Source: Flaccisagitta enflata
Taxonomy: Eukaryota > Chaetognatha > Sagittoidea > Aphragmophora
Direction of reading: 5' to 3'
Assembly: GCA_965153355.1 (NCBI GenBank)
Contig: OZ231128.1
Coordinates: forward strand, 36,518,001-36,582,000
Length of the DNA: 64,000 bases
The translations under genes and the position numbers were made by a program. Under the pieces are notes generated by a model. That model made no database searches and was not told the origin of the DNA. It saw nothing but the letters and a program-made list of their open reading frames with translations. Positions 28,637-44,623 of the stretch are shown here, piece by piece (within the stretch, counting starts at the first letter, position 1; the number at the start of each line of letters is the position of its first letter).

Positions 28637-29089
28637 AAGTGGTTAAGTGAAACACACACACACCAAAAAAAGAAAAGAGACAAAAATATGAAGGAGACAG
28701 ACATAAAAGAGTGTTAGACAGTAAGTACAGACAAATAAAACAGAAAGAGACTAATTGCACGAGAAGTCGCGTCATAGAATTAAGCTCATTATCTTTCCCC
28801 GTCGGTAAAGCGCAGAGTGTAAGGTGAATTGCAAATTAAAACTGGCTGCTTTTCTGTCTTACTGGTTTTAGTTCCATCTGTTCTATCCACCTTTCCTCAA
28901 ACAGTAGGACAACTCCGTCGCCTTATCAAGTTTGTTTTTATCTTTCTACCTTTTCTTGTGTTAGGCGAATCACCGACTACACAATGCGGTCTACGAAAAC
29001 ATCGTTCACCCAAATAAAGTCTGTCTGTCTGCCTGTCTGTTCTACTGCCTGCCTGTCTTTCTGTATCTGTCTCTGTCTCTGTCTCTGTC

Positions 29090-29450
<361 letters not shown>

Positions 29451-31690
29451 AGTATTGTTAATAGTATTTTTATAATTATCATTTTTTCTCCTCCGTCTCT
29501 GCCTCCTCCTTCCCCTCGATATCGTTATCGTCGAAGGAAAGCAGCCCAAAATTGAGCGACCCTCCCCCTCTACAACAGCCGTAACAATCATCCTTGCCAG
29601 GGCCAGGTTGTGTAACGGTCATACAGCATTACATCCCGCCAAGACGTTAAAACGCAATGTGAGTGAATTTGTCATCTCAGGTTTCGATTCTGCCACGACA
29701 ACACGCTTCCTTGACAATATGCATCGCCTCGATTCAGTGTTTGACGACAAACAAGAAAACAAGTGGATGACAATGTTCACGCTGACGAAAATGACTAAGA
29801 TAAAGATGACAAAGTTCATTAAAGATTAGATGTCTCTGAGGTCATATCACACACAAAGATTAGAATAAATTTAAAGCTTTCAAGGTATTTATTTTCTATA
29901 TTCGATGACAAGAATCGAATTGAAAGATGAATGTTTATGTTACTACCACAAGTTTCAGGTGAAAGATAACCGCGTTTTTTAACGAGCCACTCGGTCGCTC
30001 GCTCCATTCGCTTATTCTGTTCGCTTGCTCCATTCACTCGCTCTGTTCATGGTCTGGCTCACTTACTTTACTCAATCCCTGGAAAGACACGCTCTCTAAC
30101 AGTCTTCAGCAATATACAAAGAAATTCGTTTTAGAAAACCGTATAAACATGATTGCCTGCAGCTTTTCTATTTATGGAATATATCATATTTATATCATAT
30201 ATCGTATATAGATATATATCATATATCATATTCAGCGAGCCTTTATTTCCGCAGAAAAGACCATGCTAAACAGTTTGATCGAATCACGATAGATGGAGGA
30301 AAAAGAGGACATGACAACCTATTGTAAAACCGTTTTTCCTGAGGGCACGGAGATGCTGCCACGATGCTGCCACGTTGAATTTCTTATGAAGTACAGAGAT
30401 AATCATTATAGATTGACAAAGATTTTGTTGTTCGGTCCTCATGATCGGACATCCCTTTCATTGGCAATGAGAGAAATTGACTTGTAATAGTTTCAATTTA
30501 TTGGTACCTTAACAGTTGACATCCGTCTTCTTTAAGTTCCTGTGTTTTACTTACAGAAGGAAGATGGTATGGAGATCTTTAAAAAGGGACTAGAACAACC
30601 CTTGGGTAAAAATCGGATAATGGTAGGCAGGAGTAGAGAAATTGAAAAACAAACATTGTGACCAATGGACCGATGGACCAACCGATCGACCGAACATAAA
30701 TTGGCTAATACTAATGGAGCCGCGTTTCGGCGACGAAAAGGTAAGGAAATGGAAGAAAAGGGAAGATGGAAGAAGACGGTCTTAGCGCTATTGGTTGATT
30801 GTGCGTGATTGTGCCTGCAAAGAAAGGACCACTTGTTTACGTATTTGCAGAAAATCCCGACGCAGAATTTTCTCCTAGATTCTTTTTTTTTTTTGGCTGT
30901 CATGTCCCTTTTATATGATACGTATCACTCAATGACAGTTCTTTTTATGGAAAAAGATAAAAAAAGGCGAATATCTCTAACAGGAAAAACATTGTTTTAA
31001 AGATTTTATGTCCGCTTCTGCACCGACAAAGAAAACAAGGTCAACAGATGCGTCCACTTTAGAAAAAATATATCTGGTCGGTATACATGTGACACGCTCG
31101 GCGCGATCGCGCGATGTTTTTGTCAGATATATTTTTGCATCAATCCTAAGATATCTCTTCACAGTAATAGTGAATCGGTTTACTGAAAATTGAGTGATAA
31201 AAATTGTAAGGAGGTTCCGCGGATAATTCTGAATCTGCTTCAAGATGATTTTTTTTTTTCATTTTCAAGCTCATGGCTTCCTTCTTAAATATTTTTTGAA
31301 GAGGGCCATGTTTTTAGTTTTTTGAATAAGTCATTTTCTTCTTAAATTCAGAGTTTTCCGTGAGCCTTGTTTTGTGATAAAAGATAATTTTCTTCAGAAA
31401 AGTTGTATATTTAACCGCATAATCATACCTTTTTCACTACAAAAGTCATCCTTATGAGATTTCCATGCCAATTCTCAATGAAAGTGCACATCCACCTATT
31501 CTGGGTAGCTCAATGAAAGTGTCTGACAGATTTATCCACCAAGTGAAAAATTGGCAGTGGCAGTGAAAATCTCGTATTAAAAAGAACCGTGTCATATCTT
31601 TAGATAAGATAATAAGATACAAATTTTTTAAGATAAAGATATATAGATATAAACCAATTATATTCAGAAAGTTTTGCGTCACCATCCTGC
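29451..31690. other. ~2.2 kb without a supported gene
   Basis: AT-rich sequence. There is a run of ATATATCATAT words at 30176-30235 and a GGTC-type tract near 30660-30700. Short open frames such as 30293-30487 lack splice or domain support. I see nothing else. Confidence 0.45.
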
Positions 31691-31696
31691 CTTCAG

Positions 31697-33270
<1,574 letters not shown>

Positions 33271-33289
33271 AGGAGACAGACAGGAGATA

Positions 33290-33465
<176 letters not shown>

Positions 33466-33643
33466 CGACAACAACCTTATCCCCTTGCTAGTTCCATTCT
33501 TAGCCAGGTCCCCCCAATTTCAGTACTATTTACATAGACTACTTTGGGTAAGGATCTGCGGGGGATGAGTCAGACAAGAAACAACCCCTAGGTCCATTCA
33601 CATGGCTAGGGGCTACTACTGCTTACCAACTGCTAACGACGTA

Positions 33644-33785
<142 letters not shown>

Positions 33786-34138
33786 TAAATAAGGGGAAAA
33801 AAAAATGTCTTTACATTCATGCATCATCCCATTATGCTTCCATTATGCTTTAATTCATTCTTTTTCTGTACTCTCTCAGTAATTGGAAATTTGTATTGTG
33901 CTACACTTATTGTGTGAATATAAACCATTTATATAAAAAGAAGAAAAATCATCAATAATGAAATGGAGAGAACTATCATATATCGATGGAAATAACCACT
34001 AACATGAATCTTACCGACTGCAAGATGAACTTGTACGGTCAGGATTCCCGCTTGCAAAAAGCTTAAAGAAAATAAAAAAAAAATGGACACCTCACTGATA
34101 TTTGCACAGAGGACCTAACAGGTCGCCCAAGGGCAATA

Positions 34139-34572
34139 TGTGGGCAGCGATACCCGTTGCCCTGCTCTGCATGATTGTGAATTGGAGTGAGAAGAAGCAG
34201 GGCAGCGGCCCCGAAGCGGACGATGTCCTGCAGAACATAGGGGACTTTCGTTAGTTCGTCCGTTTGTTTGTTTGTTCATCTGTCTGTCCATCCCCCCCAG
34301 ACCCTCTCAGGCTCAAAATCTGCGCTCGCAGGCCTGAAATCTGCACTCTCAGGCCTTGAATCTAAGAAGGCAGATCTAGAGTCTGCGAGGGCAGATTTCA
34401 GGCCTAAGAGGTTAGATTTCAGGCCTGAGAGGGCTGATTTCAGGTCTGAAAGGGCAGATTTTAGGCCTGAGACAAACAAACAAACAAACAAACAAACAAA
34501 CAAACAAACAAACAAACGAAAGTCCCCTGTGTTCTACAAGACATTGTCCCCTTCGGGGCCGCTGCCCAAAAA
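34139..34572. mobile_element. Family C repeat, copy 3, with a different cassette
   Basis: Leader GGGCAGCGATACCCGTTGCC and GGGCAGCGGCCCCGAAGCGG, then GATGTCCTGCAGAACATAGG. The right arm has TGTGTTCTACAAGACATTGT and CCCCTTCGGGGCCGCTGCCC. The inner cassette is an imperfect ~22-bp repeat (GGGCAGATTTCAGGCCTGAG type), in inverted orientation in its two halves, plus an AAAC run (34468-34516). It belongs with the copy at 49.8 kb (TGTGTTCTAC subtype). Confidence 0.75.
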
Positions 34573-35387
34573 GGCTGTAGAATACGATACTGATATTCAT
34601 TTTGACCTATCTTGAGCCAAAAAATTTAGAAACGTTTTTTTGTGTTAAGAACAGTTTTTTTTTCTTCAAAGAATGGTATAAGATGAAACATTTTAGACTT
34701 TTTTTTTACTGAAACATAAACTACAACAAGCAATTGATACTTGAGTGAACCTCAAACGATTTTGAATAGGTCTACAAGGTTCAAAAATTGCGTTAGAAAC
34801 CTCAAAAAATGACCCAAAACCAAAAAATTCTAAAAACTGATATTTCAGAACAGCTTTTAGCGTAAAATATGCTTTCAGTGTGAATTTCATTGATGTACTC
34901 ATAAATATATGCATGTTATGGGTAAAGAATGCAAAAGCGCAATATGCAAATAAGAAAATTTCAAAAAAATTCTTAGTTCTTGATTCATTTAAACCAGCAT
35001 GATTTGGCCCATATAGGAGTCTCGTGGATTGAGAATTGGTGATGAAAATGAACGAATGAATGAATGAATGAATGAATGTATAAATGAATGAATGAACGAA
35101 TGTATGAATGAGTGAGTGAACAAATGAATGAATGAATGAATGAGAGAATGAATGAATATGTGAACGCGGAAAACGTTATATTGATGCTTATTCTTTGCTC
35201 CTTAAAAGAAAAAAAAAGTTTTTTGATATATAAAAAAGATAAGTTATTATAATGACTTATCTTTTTTGCCATAGCATCAGAAAACAATCAATGATAACTG
35301 ATAACTATACTCTACTTATTTAGTGATTTTGGTATGAAATGGAAGAATGGTATGTCAAGATCGCGAGAGAGAAGAGAGAGAGAAGAG
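34573..35387. other. AT-rich interval with (AATG)n
   Basis: No gene seen. AATG/GAAT repeats fill about 35050-35160. A small inverted repeat (AAAAAAGATAAGTTATTATA and ATGACTTATCTTTTTT) lies at 35230-35266. Confidence 0.5.
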
Positions 35388-37320
<1,933 letters not shown>

Positions 37321-37433
37321 ATAGCTTTTATGTGTTTATGTAAAAAAAAAAACACTTTTGGGAAAACAGAAACACACGGAGTTACGATCGAGAGTAATCC
37401 AGAATTGGAACAATATGGTAGACCGACAAATCA

Positions 37434-37619
37434 CAGAGAGAGAGAGAGAGAGAGAGAGCGAGAGTTGATGCGAGAGAATGAGAGACAGAATGAGAGAGAG
37501 AACAAGAGAGAACAAGATGAATGACTGAGCACAGCTGGCCATGAAAATCGAAAATGAAGTCGCGGACCATGAGAGAGAAACCAATGGACTAACTGACCCT
37601 GGAACCTAGTATTTGGCGT

Positions 37620-37709
<90 letters not shown>
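37434..37709. repeat. (GA)n microsatellites
   Basis: GA runs at about 37434-37458 and 37622-37709, with GAGA-rich sequence between them. Confidence 0.9.
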
Positions 37710-37711
<2 letters not shown>

Positions 37712-37873
37712 AATGGCATATTGGCAAGTGGGTTGGTAGAGACATGCAAGTAACCGATTGTTAGCGGTTTTAAAGATACAAAACCTGTCATCGATTAGTA
37801 AGACAAAATTGTCATCCGATTGTCCTTTTCGATTAACTCGCGCGGCTCTAGTGGCGACAGATTTGAGTAACAC

Positions 37874-37975
37874 CTTTCCAACCATAATTGTAAATAAAGC
37901 ATTTGAAATCAAAACCATGAATAGCATGCGATTGATCCCCGCAATAACGGATGTGGAGGGACCAACTAATTCAAT
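37874..37975 (-). CDS. Candidate membrane-protein exon (unidentified)
   Basis: Minus strand. Acceptor ATAACAG and donor TTGGAAAG|GTGTTA bound 102 bp, exactly 34 codons in phase 0. The frame reads IELVGPSTSVIAGINRML followed by a hydrophobic stretch (FMVLISNALFTIMV), like one transmembrane helix. The small-residue motif before the helix resembles multi-pass transporters, but I cannot assign a family. It lies 270 bp from the receptor's first exon on the opposite strand. The splice signals could be chance. Confidence 0.35.
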
Positions 37976-38241
37976 CTGTTATAGGCGAAGTTCCATTATT
38001 GCCAACATGAGAAATAAAAAGAAATAGGTTGAAGAGACTAACATTTCATAGTTGTTACAGACGGATTTCAGTTACTCTTGGGTCCATTACAGCGGGTGTA
38101 ACTGTACTTCCAATTGGCCCAGTGGCATGTGTCTTATACTGGATTAACACTAGAAGCATGCATTAACTTGGGGTGTTGCAGTTGCAGCAATTTTGATCTG
38201 TTGTTACATACCGCCATACAAAACGGCGGTATTTGGATATC

Positions 38242-38446
38242 ATGAATTTTACGGCCGTAACTTTGATATATCCGCCTTTCGTGGAACGTAAAGACAACGA
38301 CTCAAACTATGAAGGAAGTTGTTTTAAATTGGTTCGAAAGTTGGAGAAAGACCTCAATTTCACGTTGAACATCATCGAGGTCAAACAATTTGGGATGCAG
38401 GCAGAAGATGGGACCTGGACGGGGATGATTGGCAAAATTGTTGACG
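38242..38446 (+). CDS. Ionotropic glutamate receptor, exon 1 (S1 lobe)
   Basis: First of six exons (38242-38446, 41679-41855, 42676-42840, 44624-44832, 46603-46782, 47560-47967) that join in phase into 447 codons: a ligand-gated cation channel subunit of the plasma membrane. Exon 1 encodes the start of the ligand-binding lobe (TLIYPPFVERKD, YEGSCFKLVRKLEKDL, GTWTGMIGKIVDG) and ends G|GTAATC. The ATG at 38242 is chosen because an in-frame stop lies at 38194 and there is no AG acceptor between. The protein would then lack the large amino-terminal domain and an obvious signal peptide. An unseen 5' exon cannot be fully excluded. Confidence 0.85.
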
Positions 38447-38559
38447 GTAATCTGTGTATCATTGGATGCTGGAACTCGATGAGGTCAGAGGAGGAAGGGG
38501 GGGGGGGAAGGTGTGCTGGGGCACAAATACTCATGTCACTTATGTCACTCCCTTAGAAT

Positions 38560-38840
38560 AACTTGTAATATACATACTGTCACTCCCAATGGATGTATTG
38601 TAAAATGCATGCTGCCACTCCCACCGTTTGAATGGTTAAATACATATTGTCACTTCCATTAGATATATTGTAAAATGCATGCTGCCACTCACATTGGATA
38701 AATGGTAAGACACTTTATGTCGGTTTCATCGGATAAGTTGTAACAATCATGTTTCCACTCACATTGGTTGAATAGTAAAATACAAACTGTCCCTTCCTTA
38801 GGATATACTGTAAAATGCATGCCGCCGGTCCCATCAGATA
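38560..38840. repeat. ~100-bp imperfect tandem repeat in receptor intron 1
   Basis: Alternating units around TGTAAAATGCATGCTGCCAC and ATACATACTGTCACTCCCAT, each about 50 bp, occur about five times in total with drift. Confidence 0.75.
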
Positions 38841-39055
38841 TAAAACCATGTTTAATACAAGTAAAGAGTGACAAGGGACTTTTTTTTACATGTGACATAG
38901 ATAACATTCTTACTAGAACTTCCACTGCTAATTCCTTCCAAGCCGCGGCAAATTAGATGCCAAACTCGCCAGGACACAAATGCAGGAGAAATGTCATAGT
39001 TCGAGTTGATCAAATGATCAATCAATAAGTAAAACTGATAGCAGAGTTAAGTTTT

Positions 39056-39222
39056 TTAGTTGCGTACACGCGACTCCATAACCCCCTATGTCGGTCGGTT
39101 GGTCCATCGGTATGTTGGTCTGTTACCATTAGCTTTTTCGACATTTTGGGCGTCTTATGCAATACTACTCCTGCTCAAATACTTTAATTAGCTGTTTTTC
39201 CACTGCCCCTGCCCACAAAAAA
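39056..39222 (+). repeat. Family A repeat, 3'-truncated
   Basis: TTTTTAGTTGCGTACACGCG, GGTCGGTTGGTCC, TTTTTCGACATTTTGGGCGT and CACTGCCCCTGCCCAC. The expected 3' half-site and GGCCTTGTT are missing, replaced by AAAAAACACC. Confidence 0.65.
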
Positions 39223-39252
39223 CACCAACTTCCTCAAACGTCTAATGAGAAT

Positions 39253-40037
39253 AGTCGTAAAAGCGTTAGATGGTCAGCGGTACCCGTTGTCCCTATGTGA
39301 GTGTATGTGGGTGTGAGGTGGTTAGTGGGGCAGCAGCCCCAAAGGGGCCGATGACCTATGCTGGTTTTATTTGAGTCCCAAGGCTGTGATTTGAGCCTGG
39401 AGGCTTGGTTTTAAGCCTCAAGGCGGGGATTTGAGCTTCCAGACAGAGATTTGAGCTTCATGGCTGGGATTTGAGCTTTGAGGCTGGGATTTGAGCCACG
39501 AAACTAGGATTTGGGCCTCAAGACTAGGGTTTGGGCCTTGAGACTAGGATTGGAGCCTGGAGGCTTGGATTTGAGCCTTGAGGCTGGGATTAGAGCTTCA
39601 AGGCTGGGATTTGAGCTTCAAGGCTTCGATTTGAGCTTCAAGGCTGGGATTTGAGTTTCGAGCCTGGGATTTGAGCTTTGAGGCTGGGATTTGAGCTTTG
39701 AGGCCGGGATTTGAGCTTTGAGGCTGGGATTTGAGGTTTGAGGCTGGGATTTGAGCTTTGAGGCAGGGATTTGAGCTTTGAGGCAGGGATTTGAGCCTTG
39801 AGGCTAGGATTTGATCCTCTAGGCTGGGATTTGAGCCTTGAGGCAGGGATTTGAGCCTCGAGGCTGGGATTTGAGCCTCGAGGCTAGGATTTGTGCCTCG
39901 AGGCCGGGATTTGAGCCTTGAGGCGGGGGGGGGGGGTACGGAGAAGGAGAAGGAGGAGAAGGAGAAGAAGGAGGAGGAGAAATTTCTCCTGTGTGAAAGC
40001 ATAGGTCATCGGCCCCTTCGGGGCCGCTGCCCAAAAA
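39253..40037. mobile_element. Family C repeat, copy 4, large minisatellite cassette
   Basis: Leader AGTCGTAAAAGCGTTAGATG, GGTCAGCGGTACCCG, then GGGGCAGCAGCCCCAAAGGG. Right end TGTGTGAAAGCATAGGTCAT and GGCCCCTTCGGGGCCGCTGC. The 20-bp unit GCTGGGATTTGAGCTTTGAG is repeated about 26 times (39370-39925). The unit is the same as in copy 1 at 2.2 kb. It lies in receptor intron 1. Confidence 0.8.
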
Positions 40038-40563
40038 TGGAAATCCAAAAATTTCTGCAGGTCTCAATTCTCAAAAAGTCGAAGGTATTCTTCGACTTTT
40101 TTTCGAAATTATTGATTAAGATTTTATATTTGATAAGAATTATTAATGAATTATTTTTGATTCGGGCAAGCAGTCTCAAAATTCGCTGCTTTTTAGTGCA
40201 ATTGAGCTTTACGAGAGCGCCCGTCAAGGGCCTAAATAAAATCATGCCTTGTAGTGAAGCTGGATTATTGCTAATATAGAAATAGGTACAAAATACATAT
40301 GCCCTGAGACTGTAAAATCTGTGCCTTATAGGCAGTCATGCCATATTAACGGGTGCGCTATAGCGTTATTGCACTGTACTAAGCTAAAAAAAGAATGAAA
40401 AGAAAAAACGGAGGTATGATGAGATTATTTCCAAACACCTTAGCGTAGTTACATCATGAAAACGAGGCATGAACGAGGTACAAATAACCTTGGAAACTCC
40501 TAATGTGCAAATCAACATTTTATGCCAACAATAAAAACAGGCAGACCTCGCATCCAGGCATCG

Positions 40564-40640
40564 GGATGATGATGATTATGATGATGGTGATGGTGATGAT
40601 GATGATGATATTGATGATGATGATTATGATAATGATGATA

Positions 40641-40736
<96 letters not shown>

Positions 40737-41601
40737 TGTGATGTGTGTGTGTGTGTGTGATGATGATGTGATGTGAATGTATAGTGTGGTAATGATGATG
40801 ATGATATTATGATGTGATGTGATGATGATGATGTGTGTGTGTGTGATGATGATGATGATGATGATATAGTGTGTGATGTGTGACGATGTGTGTGTGTGTG
40901 ATGTGATGATTATAATAATATGATAATGTGATGATGTGTGATATTGTTGATGATGATTATGATGTAGTGATAATGATGTGTGATGTGTTGATGATGATGA
41001 TATTGTGATGATGATTATAATAATATGATGATGAGATGACGTATGATGATGATATTGGTGATGATGATTATGACAATGATGATGATGATGATATGATAAT
41101 AATGATAATGTTGATGATGATGTTGATGATGTGATGATGATGATGATGTGTGTGTGTGATGATGAATGATGTGATAATGATGATGATGTAATGATAATGT
41201 GGTAATGCTGTTGATGTTGATATGATGATGATGAGATGATGATGTGATGATGATGATGATGATGATATGATGATGATGATGATAATGTGTGTGTGATGAT
41301 GTGTGTGTGTGTGTGTGATGTGTGTGACGAGTGTGATGTGGTATGATGATGATGATATTGATGTGTGTGTTGAGTTGATGATGATGATATGATGATGATG
41401 ATGATGATGATAGATGAGATGATGATAATGTGATAATAATGATGATGTTGACAATGATGATGTGATGATGTGATGTGATGTGATGATGTGATGTGATGAT
41501 AATATTGATGTTGTAGTATTAATGATAATGTGTGATAATGTATGTAGTGTAGTAATGTGTGTAATGATGTTGCGTTGAGTTGATGTGATGATGATGTGAT
41601 G

Positions 41602-41657
<56 letters not shown>

Positions 41658-41659
41658 GT
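40564..41659. repeat. (GAT)n with GT interruptions, ~1.1 kb, receptor intron 1
   Basis: GATGAT triplets with ATA, TGTG and GATGTG interruptions. The runs are perfect at 40640-40735 and 41605-41657. The last run ends 20 bp before the exon 2 acceptor. All reading frames here are artefacts. Confidence 0.95.
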
Positions 41660-41678
41660 GATGATTTTAACCTTTCAG

Positions 41679-41855
41679 GTGAAGCTGATTTGGCGATTCA
41701 GGCAATCACGGTTACCGCAGCTCGTCGGTCTGCCGTCTCTTTCACGGCTCCTTTTATTGATGTCGGCTTTTCCGCCGCGTTGCGTCCAGAGAAGCCGAAG
41801 GATTACGAAGAAGTTACCAACGTTTTGCAAATTCATCTCATCCTTTCAATAGTTG
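41679..41855 (+). CDS. Ionotropic glutamate receptor, exon 2 (S1 to M1)
   Basis: Acceptor ACCTTTCAG, donor GTTG|GTACGT. It encodes EADLAIQAITVTAARRSAVS, FTAPFIDVGF and continues towards the first membrane helix. The Arg in TAARR aligns with the residue that holds the ligand alpha-carboxyl group in all glutamate/glycine-binding receptors, so ligand binding is likely retained. The usual Pro-Leu-Thr is Ala-Ile-Thr here. Phase-1 introns lie on both sides. Confidence 0.85.
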
Positions 41856-41959
41856 GTACGTTTTCAGTCAGTACACACAGTTCCTTTCCAGAGTAAATGA
41901 GAGTCACTACGTTTTTCCCAATGGGAAGGCGTCGCTAACTGTTCTTATCACGTTCGCAG

Positions 41960-42012
41960 CCGAAGAATTCCTACGAAGTTACCAATGCGACGTTTTGCTA
42001 ATTGAACTCGTT
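41960..42012 (+). pseudogene. Partial duplicate of the end of receptor exon 2
   Basis: After TTCGCAG (a possible acceptor) CCGAAGAATTCCTACGAAGT then TACCAATGCGACGTTTTGCT parallels the exon 2 sequence CCGAAGGATTACGAAGAAGT then TACCAACGTTTTGCAAATTC. It is 105 bp downstream of exon 2, meets an in-frame stop, and is cut by a family A 5' end. Confidence 0.6.
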
Positions 42013-42325
42013 GTTAGTCGCGGACACGCGACTATACACCTTGCCGTGTCGATCGGTCCGTCCATCGGTCTGTCGGTCCGTAACATTTCTGAATTGCGAG
42101 CGGTTTTTTACATTAGTGCCCAACCGTCTGCGACGCTTGTGTCGTGTAAAGTAAGACCATTTAAAGTAAGACCCTATACAGTAAAACCATATAAAGTAAG
42201 ACCAAAATAAGTAAGACCCTATACAGATAGACCATATGAGATAAGACCATATTAACCAAGACTGTATAAAGAAAGACCATATAAACCAAGACCAGACGCA
42301 TCTTTGGCCTATTGGGCCTTGTTCT
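42013..42325 (+). repeat. Family A 5' end, AAGTAAGACC tandem units, 3' terminus
   Basis: GTTAGTCGCGGACACGCGAC and GTCGATCGGTCCGTCC open it. From about 42150 to 42290 a ~17-bp unit (AAGTAAGACCATATAA type) repeats about nine times. GACGCATCTTTGGCCTATTG and GGCCTTGTT close it. The 5' palindrome and 3' half-site are of different subtypes, so this may be a mosaic. Confidence 0.6.
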
Positions 42326-42334
42326 CTTTAGAGA

Positions 42335-42622
42335 AGTCCTCGCATCTTTATAATAGGCCGTGTCCATTGGTCGGTTGGTTGGTCGGTGCATTGATTGATT
42401 GGTTGAGCGGTTGGTCAGAATCTTGTGTTTTTCATAACAGAAAAGTGGTATCAACCCAGTAAAAGAAGCATACATTCAGTAATTCATTCATTAAATTTTC
42501 GGTCATTCATAAAATGACATTCACTCATGAAAAATAAAAACATTCTTTCATAAAAAACTTTTATTCATAAAAAAAACATTCATTCAAAGAGGACGCATCG
42601 TTGGCCTACTTGACCTTGTTTC
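42335..42622 (+). mobile_element. Family D repeat, full-length copy 2
   Basis: GTCCTCGCATCTTTATAATA, GGTCGGTTGGTTGG, CATTCATTCATAAAA units, and GAGGACGCATCGTTGGCCTA then CTTGACCTTGTTT. The interior AGTAAAAGAAGCATACATT matches the copy at 25476. It ends only 53 bp before receptor exon 3. Confidence 0.75.
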
Positions 42623-42675
42623 TTTTTTGGTCATGACGACTTTCACAATTCACATGGATTTTCTTTTCTTCTCAG

Positions 42676-42840
42676 CTCTCTTCGTGTTTTTCTCTTTGTG
42701 GATGGGCATACTGGATAGACTAGACGCGAAGCTTAAAAAAAGACACGCTTCAACTGCGTTATTTCTGGTCAAAGTAGGCAAAAAACCTTTACCATGGACA
42801 AGAAACTTTTGGAACTTTTGGTCATGTCTGTTCAATCAAG
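42676..42840 (+). CDS. Ionotropic glutamate receptor, exon 3 (M1 and pore loop)
   Basis: Acceptor CTTCTTCTCAG, donor CAAG|GTAAGT. It encodes helix M1 (ALFVFFSLWMGIL), a basic cytoplasmic linker (LDAKLKKRH), and the pore loop FWNFWSCLFNQG. The residue aligned with the Q/R/N site, just before Gln-Gly, is Asn, as in NMDA-type subunits. This position controls calcium permeability and magnesium block. Confidence 0.85.
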
Positions 42841-42993
42841 GTAAGTGCGTTACGATTGATAGTCTATTTCTTTCCTGGTTTCAACGTTTTAGGCTTCAAA
42901 AAGAAATAGATATTTGTAATTATGAAAGTTGAAACAACATTGCCCTTATAAATCATTGATTCGCAAGAAGGCTGGATAACAACTACTAGTAGA

Positions 42994-43070
42994 GATGCGG
43001 AAGCGGGAGCGGAAGCGGAAGCGGAAGCCGGAGCGAAAGCGGGAGCGGAAGCGGAAGCGGAAGCGGAAGG
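42994..43070. repeat. GGAAGC hexamer repeat
   Basis: About 12 GGAAGC/GGGAGC hexamers in receptor intron 3. Purine-rich. Confidence 0.9.
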
Positions 43071-43497
43071 ACTTTCAACATTATCGGACTAAGGAATCGA
43101 ATGTTCGGACAAAGAGTCAAGAGTGCGCGACTTCAAACCATAACACTTGGGTACTTTGATCAAGCGCGACCTACCAAATATGAGGGGGTGCAGGTGGCGT
43201 CAGGGACGGGGTCCAACAAAATTTCTGGCTGCCCACGAGCAATATTTTTCAATAGCTTCCTGCCTATATCAAAAGCATGAGATTTAAAAAAAATACTTTT
43301 GATGGATTGTAAGTACTATCTAGAGCATAAATATATCGCCAAAATAAGAATTAGTTATGTTATCAATGTTGGATTTATCAAAAAATATTCATATAGTGCA
43401 AAATTAATAATGTTGCTCCCATAGACCTCAACCACTACCTGATTATGGGTTTTCTGTAGATCTTTAGACAAATTTTAAGTAACAAGGACAACCCTTA

Positions 43498-43717
43498 CTA
43501 GTCGCGTGCGGTCGTTAAGACCATAAGTCCAAAAGACTAAAAGACTAAAAGACTAAGAGACCAAATGTAAATTGACTGAAAATAACTTGAAATAACTTAA
43601 AATGACTTAAAATGACTTAAAATGACGTAAAACGACGAAAAAAAGCTAAGCGTTTCTGACAGATGGACCGACAGACGGACAGAGTGGGTCATAGCGTCGC
43701 GTGCACGCGACTAAAAA
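43498..43717 (-). repeat. Family B repeat, short complete copy
   Basis: In plus reading: AGTCGCGTGCGGTCGTTAAG, AAAAGACTAAAAGACT units, TTAAAATGACTTAAAATGAC array, GACAGACGGACAGAGTGGGT, GTCGCGTGCACGCGACTAAA. About 220 bp, without a foldback core. Confidence 0.7.
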
Positions 43718-43979
43718 TACATGGTACCTCTCCCCTTCTTGAAAGCAATTTTAGACTATTTCATAGTTCCCTTGTGCTGTCATTTCTAAGCAATCTGTGT
43801 CATTAGCCAAGGAAATGAAAATGAGTCTTTAACATTGTCCTGAGGTCCAGAAATAGGATTAAAAATATTCAAATCTATCAGACAAGCAACATTTTTCTTA
43901 CCATCAGAGATTGACAGAAAGTTAGATGAAATATTCTGTTCATTTTTCAAAAAGGGTATCACTTCTGTTTTGCTTGCCA

Positions 43980-44183
43980 TTTTTAGTTGCGGACACGCAA
44001 CTCTATAAGAGGCTTTGTCCGTCCGTCGGTCCGTCGGTCGGTCGGTCCGTCGGTCGGTCGGTCCGTGGACACGAGTCGAAAAGTGAGGAAATGAGCGTTT
44101 TAGAACATTTTTTTGTTGCAGACAGTTGATTACCGCCCCTGCCCACCCGTCCGCAACTGATGGCCGTGTATCCGGCCTTGTTA
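43980..44183 (+). repeat. Family A repeat, TTGCGGAC subtype
   Basis: 5' TTTTAGTTGCGGACACGCAA, CTCTATAAGAGGCTTTGTCC and GTCGGTCGGTCGGTCC. 3' GTCCGCAACTGATGGCCGTG, TATCCGGCCTTGTT. The 3' half-site GTCCGCAACT is the inverse complement of the 5' arm AGTTGCGGAC. Confidence 0.8.
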
Positions 44184-44623
44184 AACAACTTGAGCTAGAA
44201 AAATGCAGTTGGTGGCATTTAGTCAGAAATTCGATGCAGTTTCAGAATCTCAATGATTTTCATATGATTTTTTTCATTTTTGATGGAGGTATTGCTTAAA
44301 ATGCTCTAGGTAGTACAGATATATAAACATTTTTGTAATATGTAACATTAGTATTTCGATTAATGAGAGAACTGTTAAAAGACAATCTTTGATGTTCTTT
44401 TGAGAAAATCATTTTAACTTTTCAAAAAAAAAAAAAATCCTCATATATTGTTCTTTCCTACCTATAAAAACAGTTAGCTGCCTACAAGCATGCTCGCGCG
44501 CTCGGGCACTTTGTCGCACAAGCGTAGGACTAGAGGACCCTCCCCCTCTGGTCAGAGAGGATGACAACTTCTTGCAAGAACAAATGCCGCACATGTTGAA
44601 ACCGAACAATGCCTTCTTTTCAG

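Noticed and set aside
30293-30487. 64-codon plus-strand frame
   Set aside because: Isolated, AT-rich surroundings, no splice context and no recognised motif.
38187-38241. Upstream extension of receptor exon 1 from the GTTGCAG acceptor
   Set aside because: An in-frame TGA at 38194 lies between that acceptor and the conserved S1 sequence.
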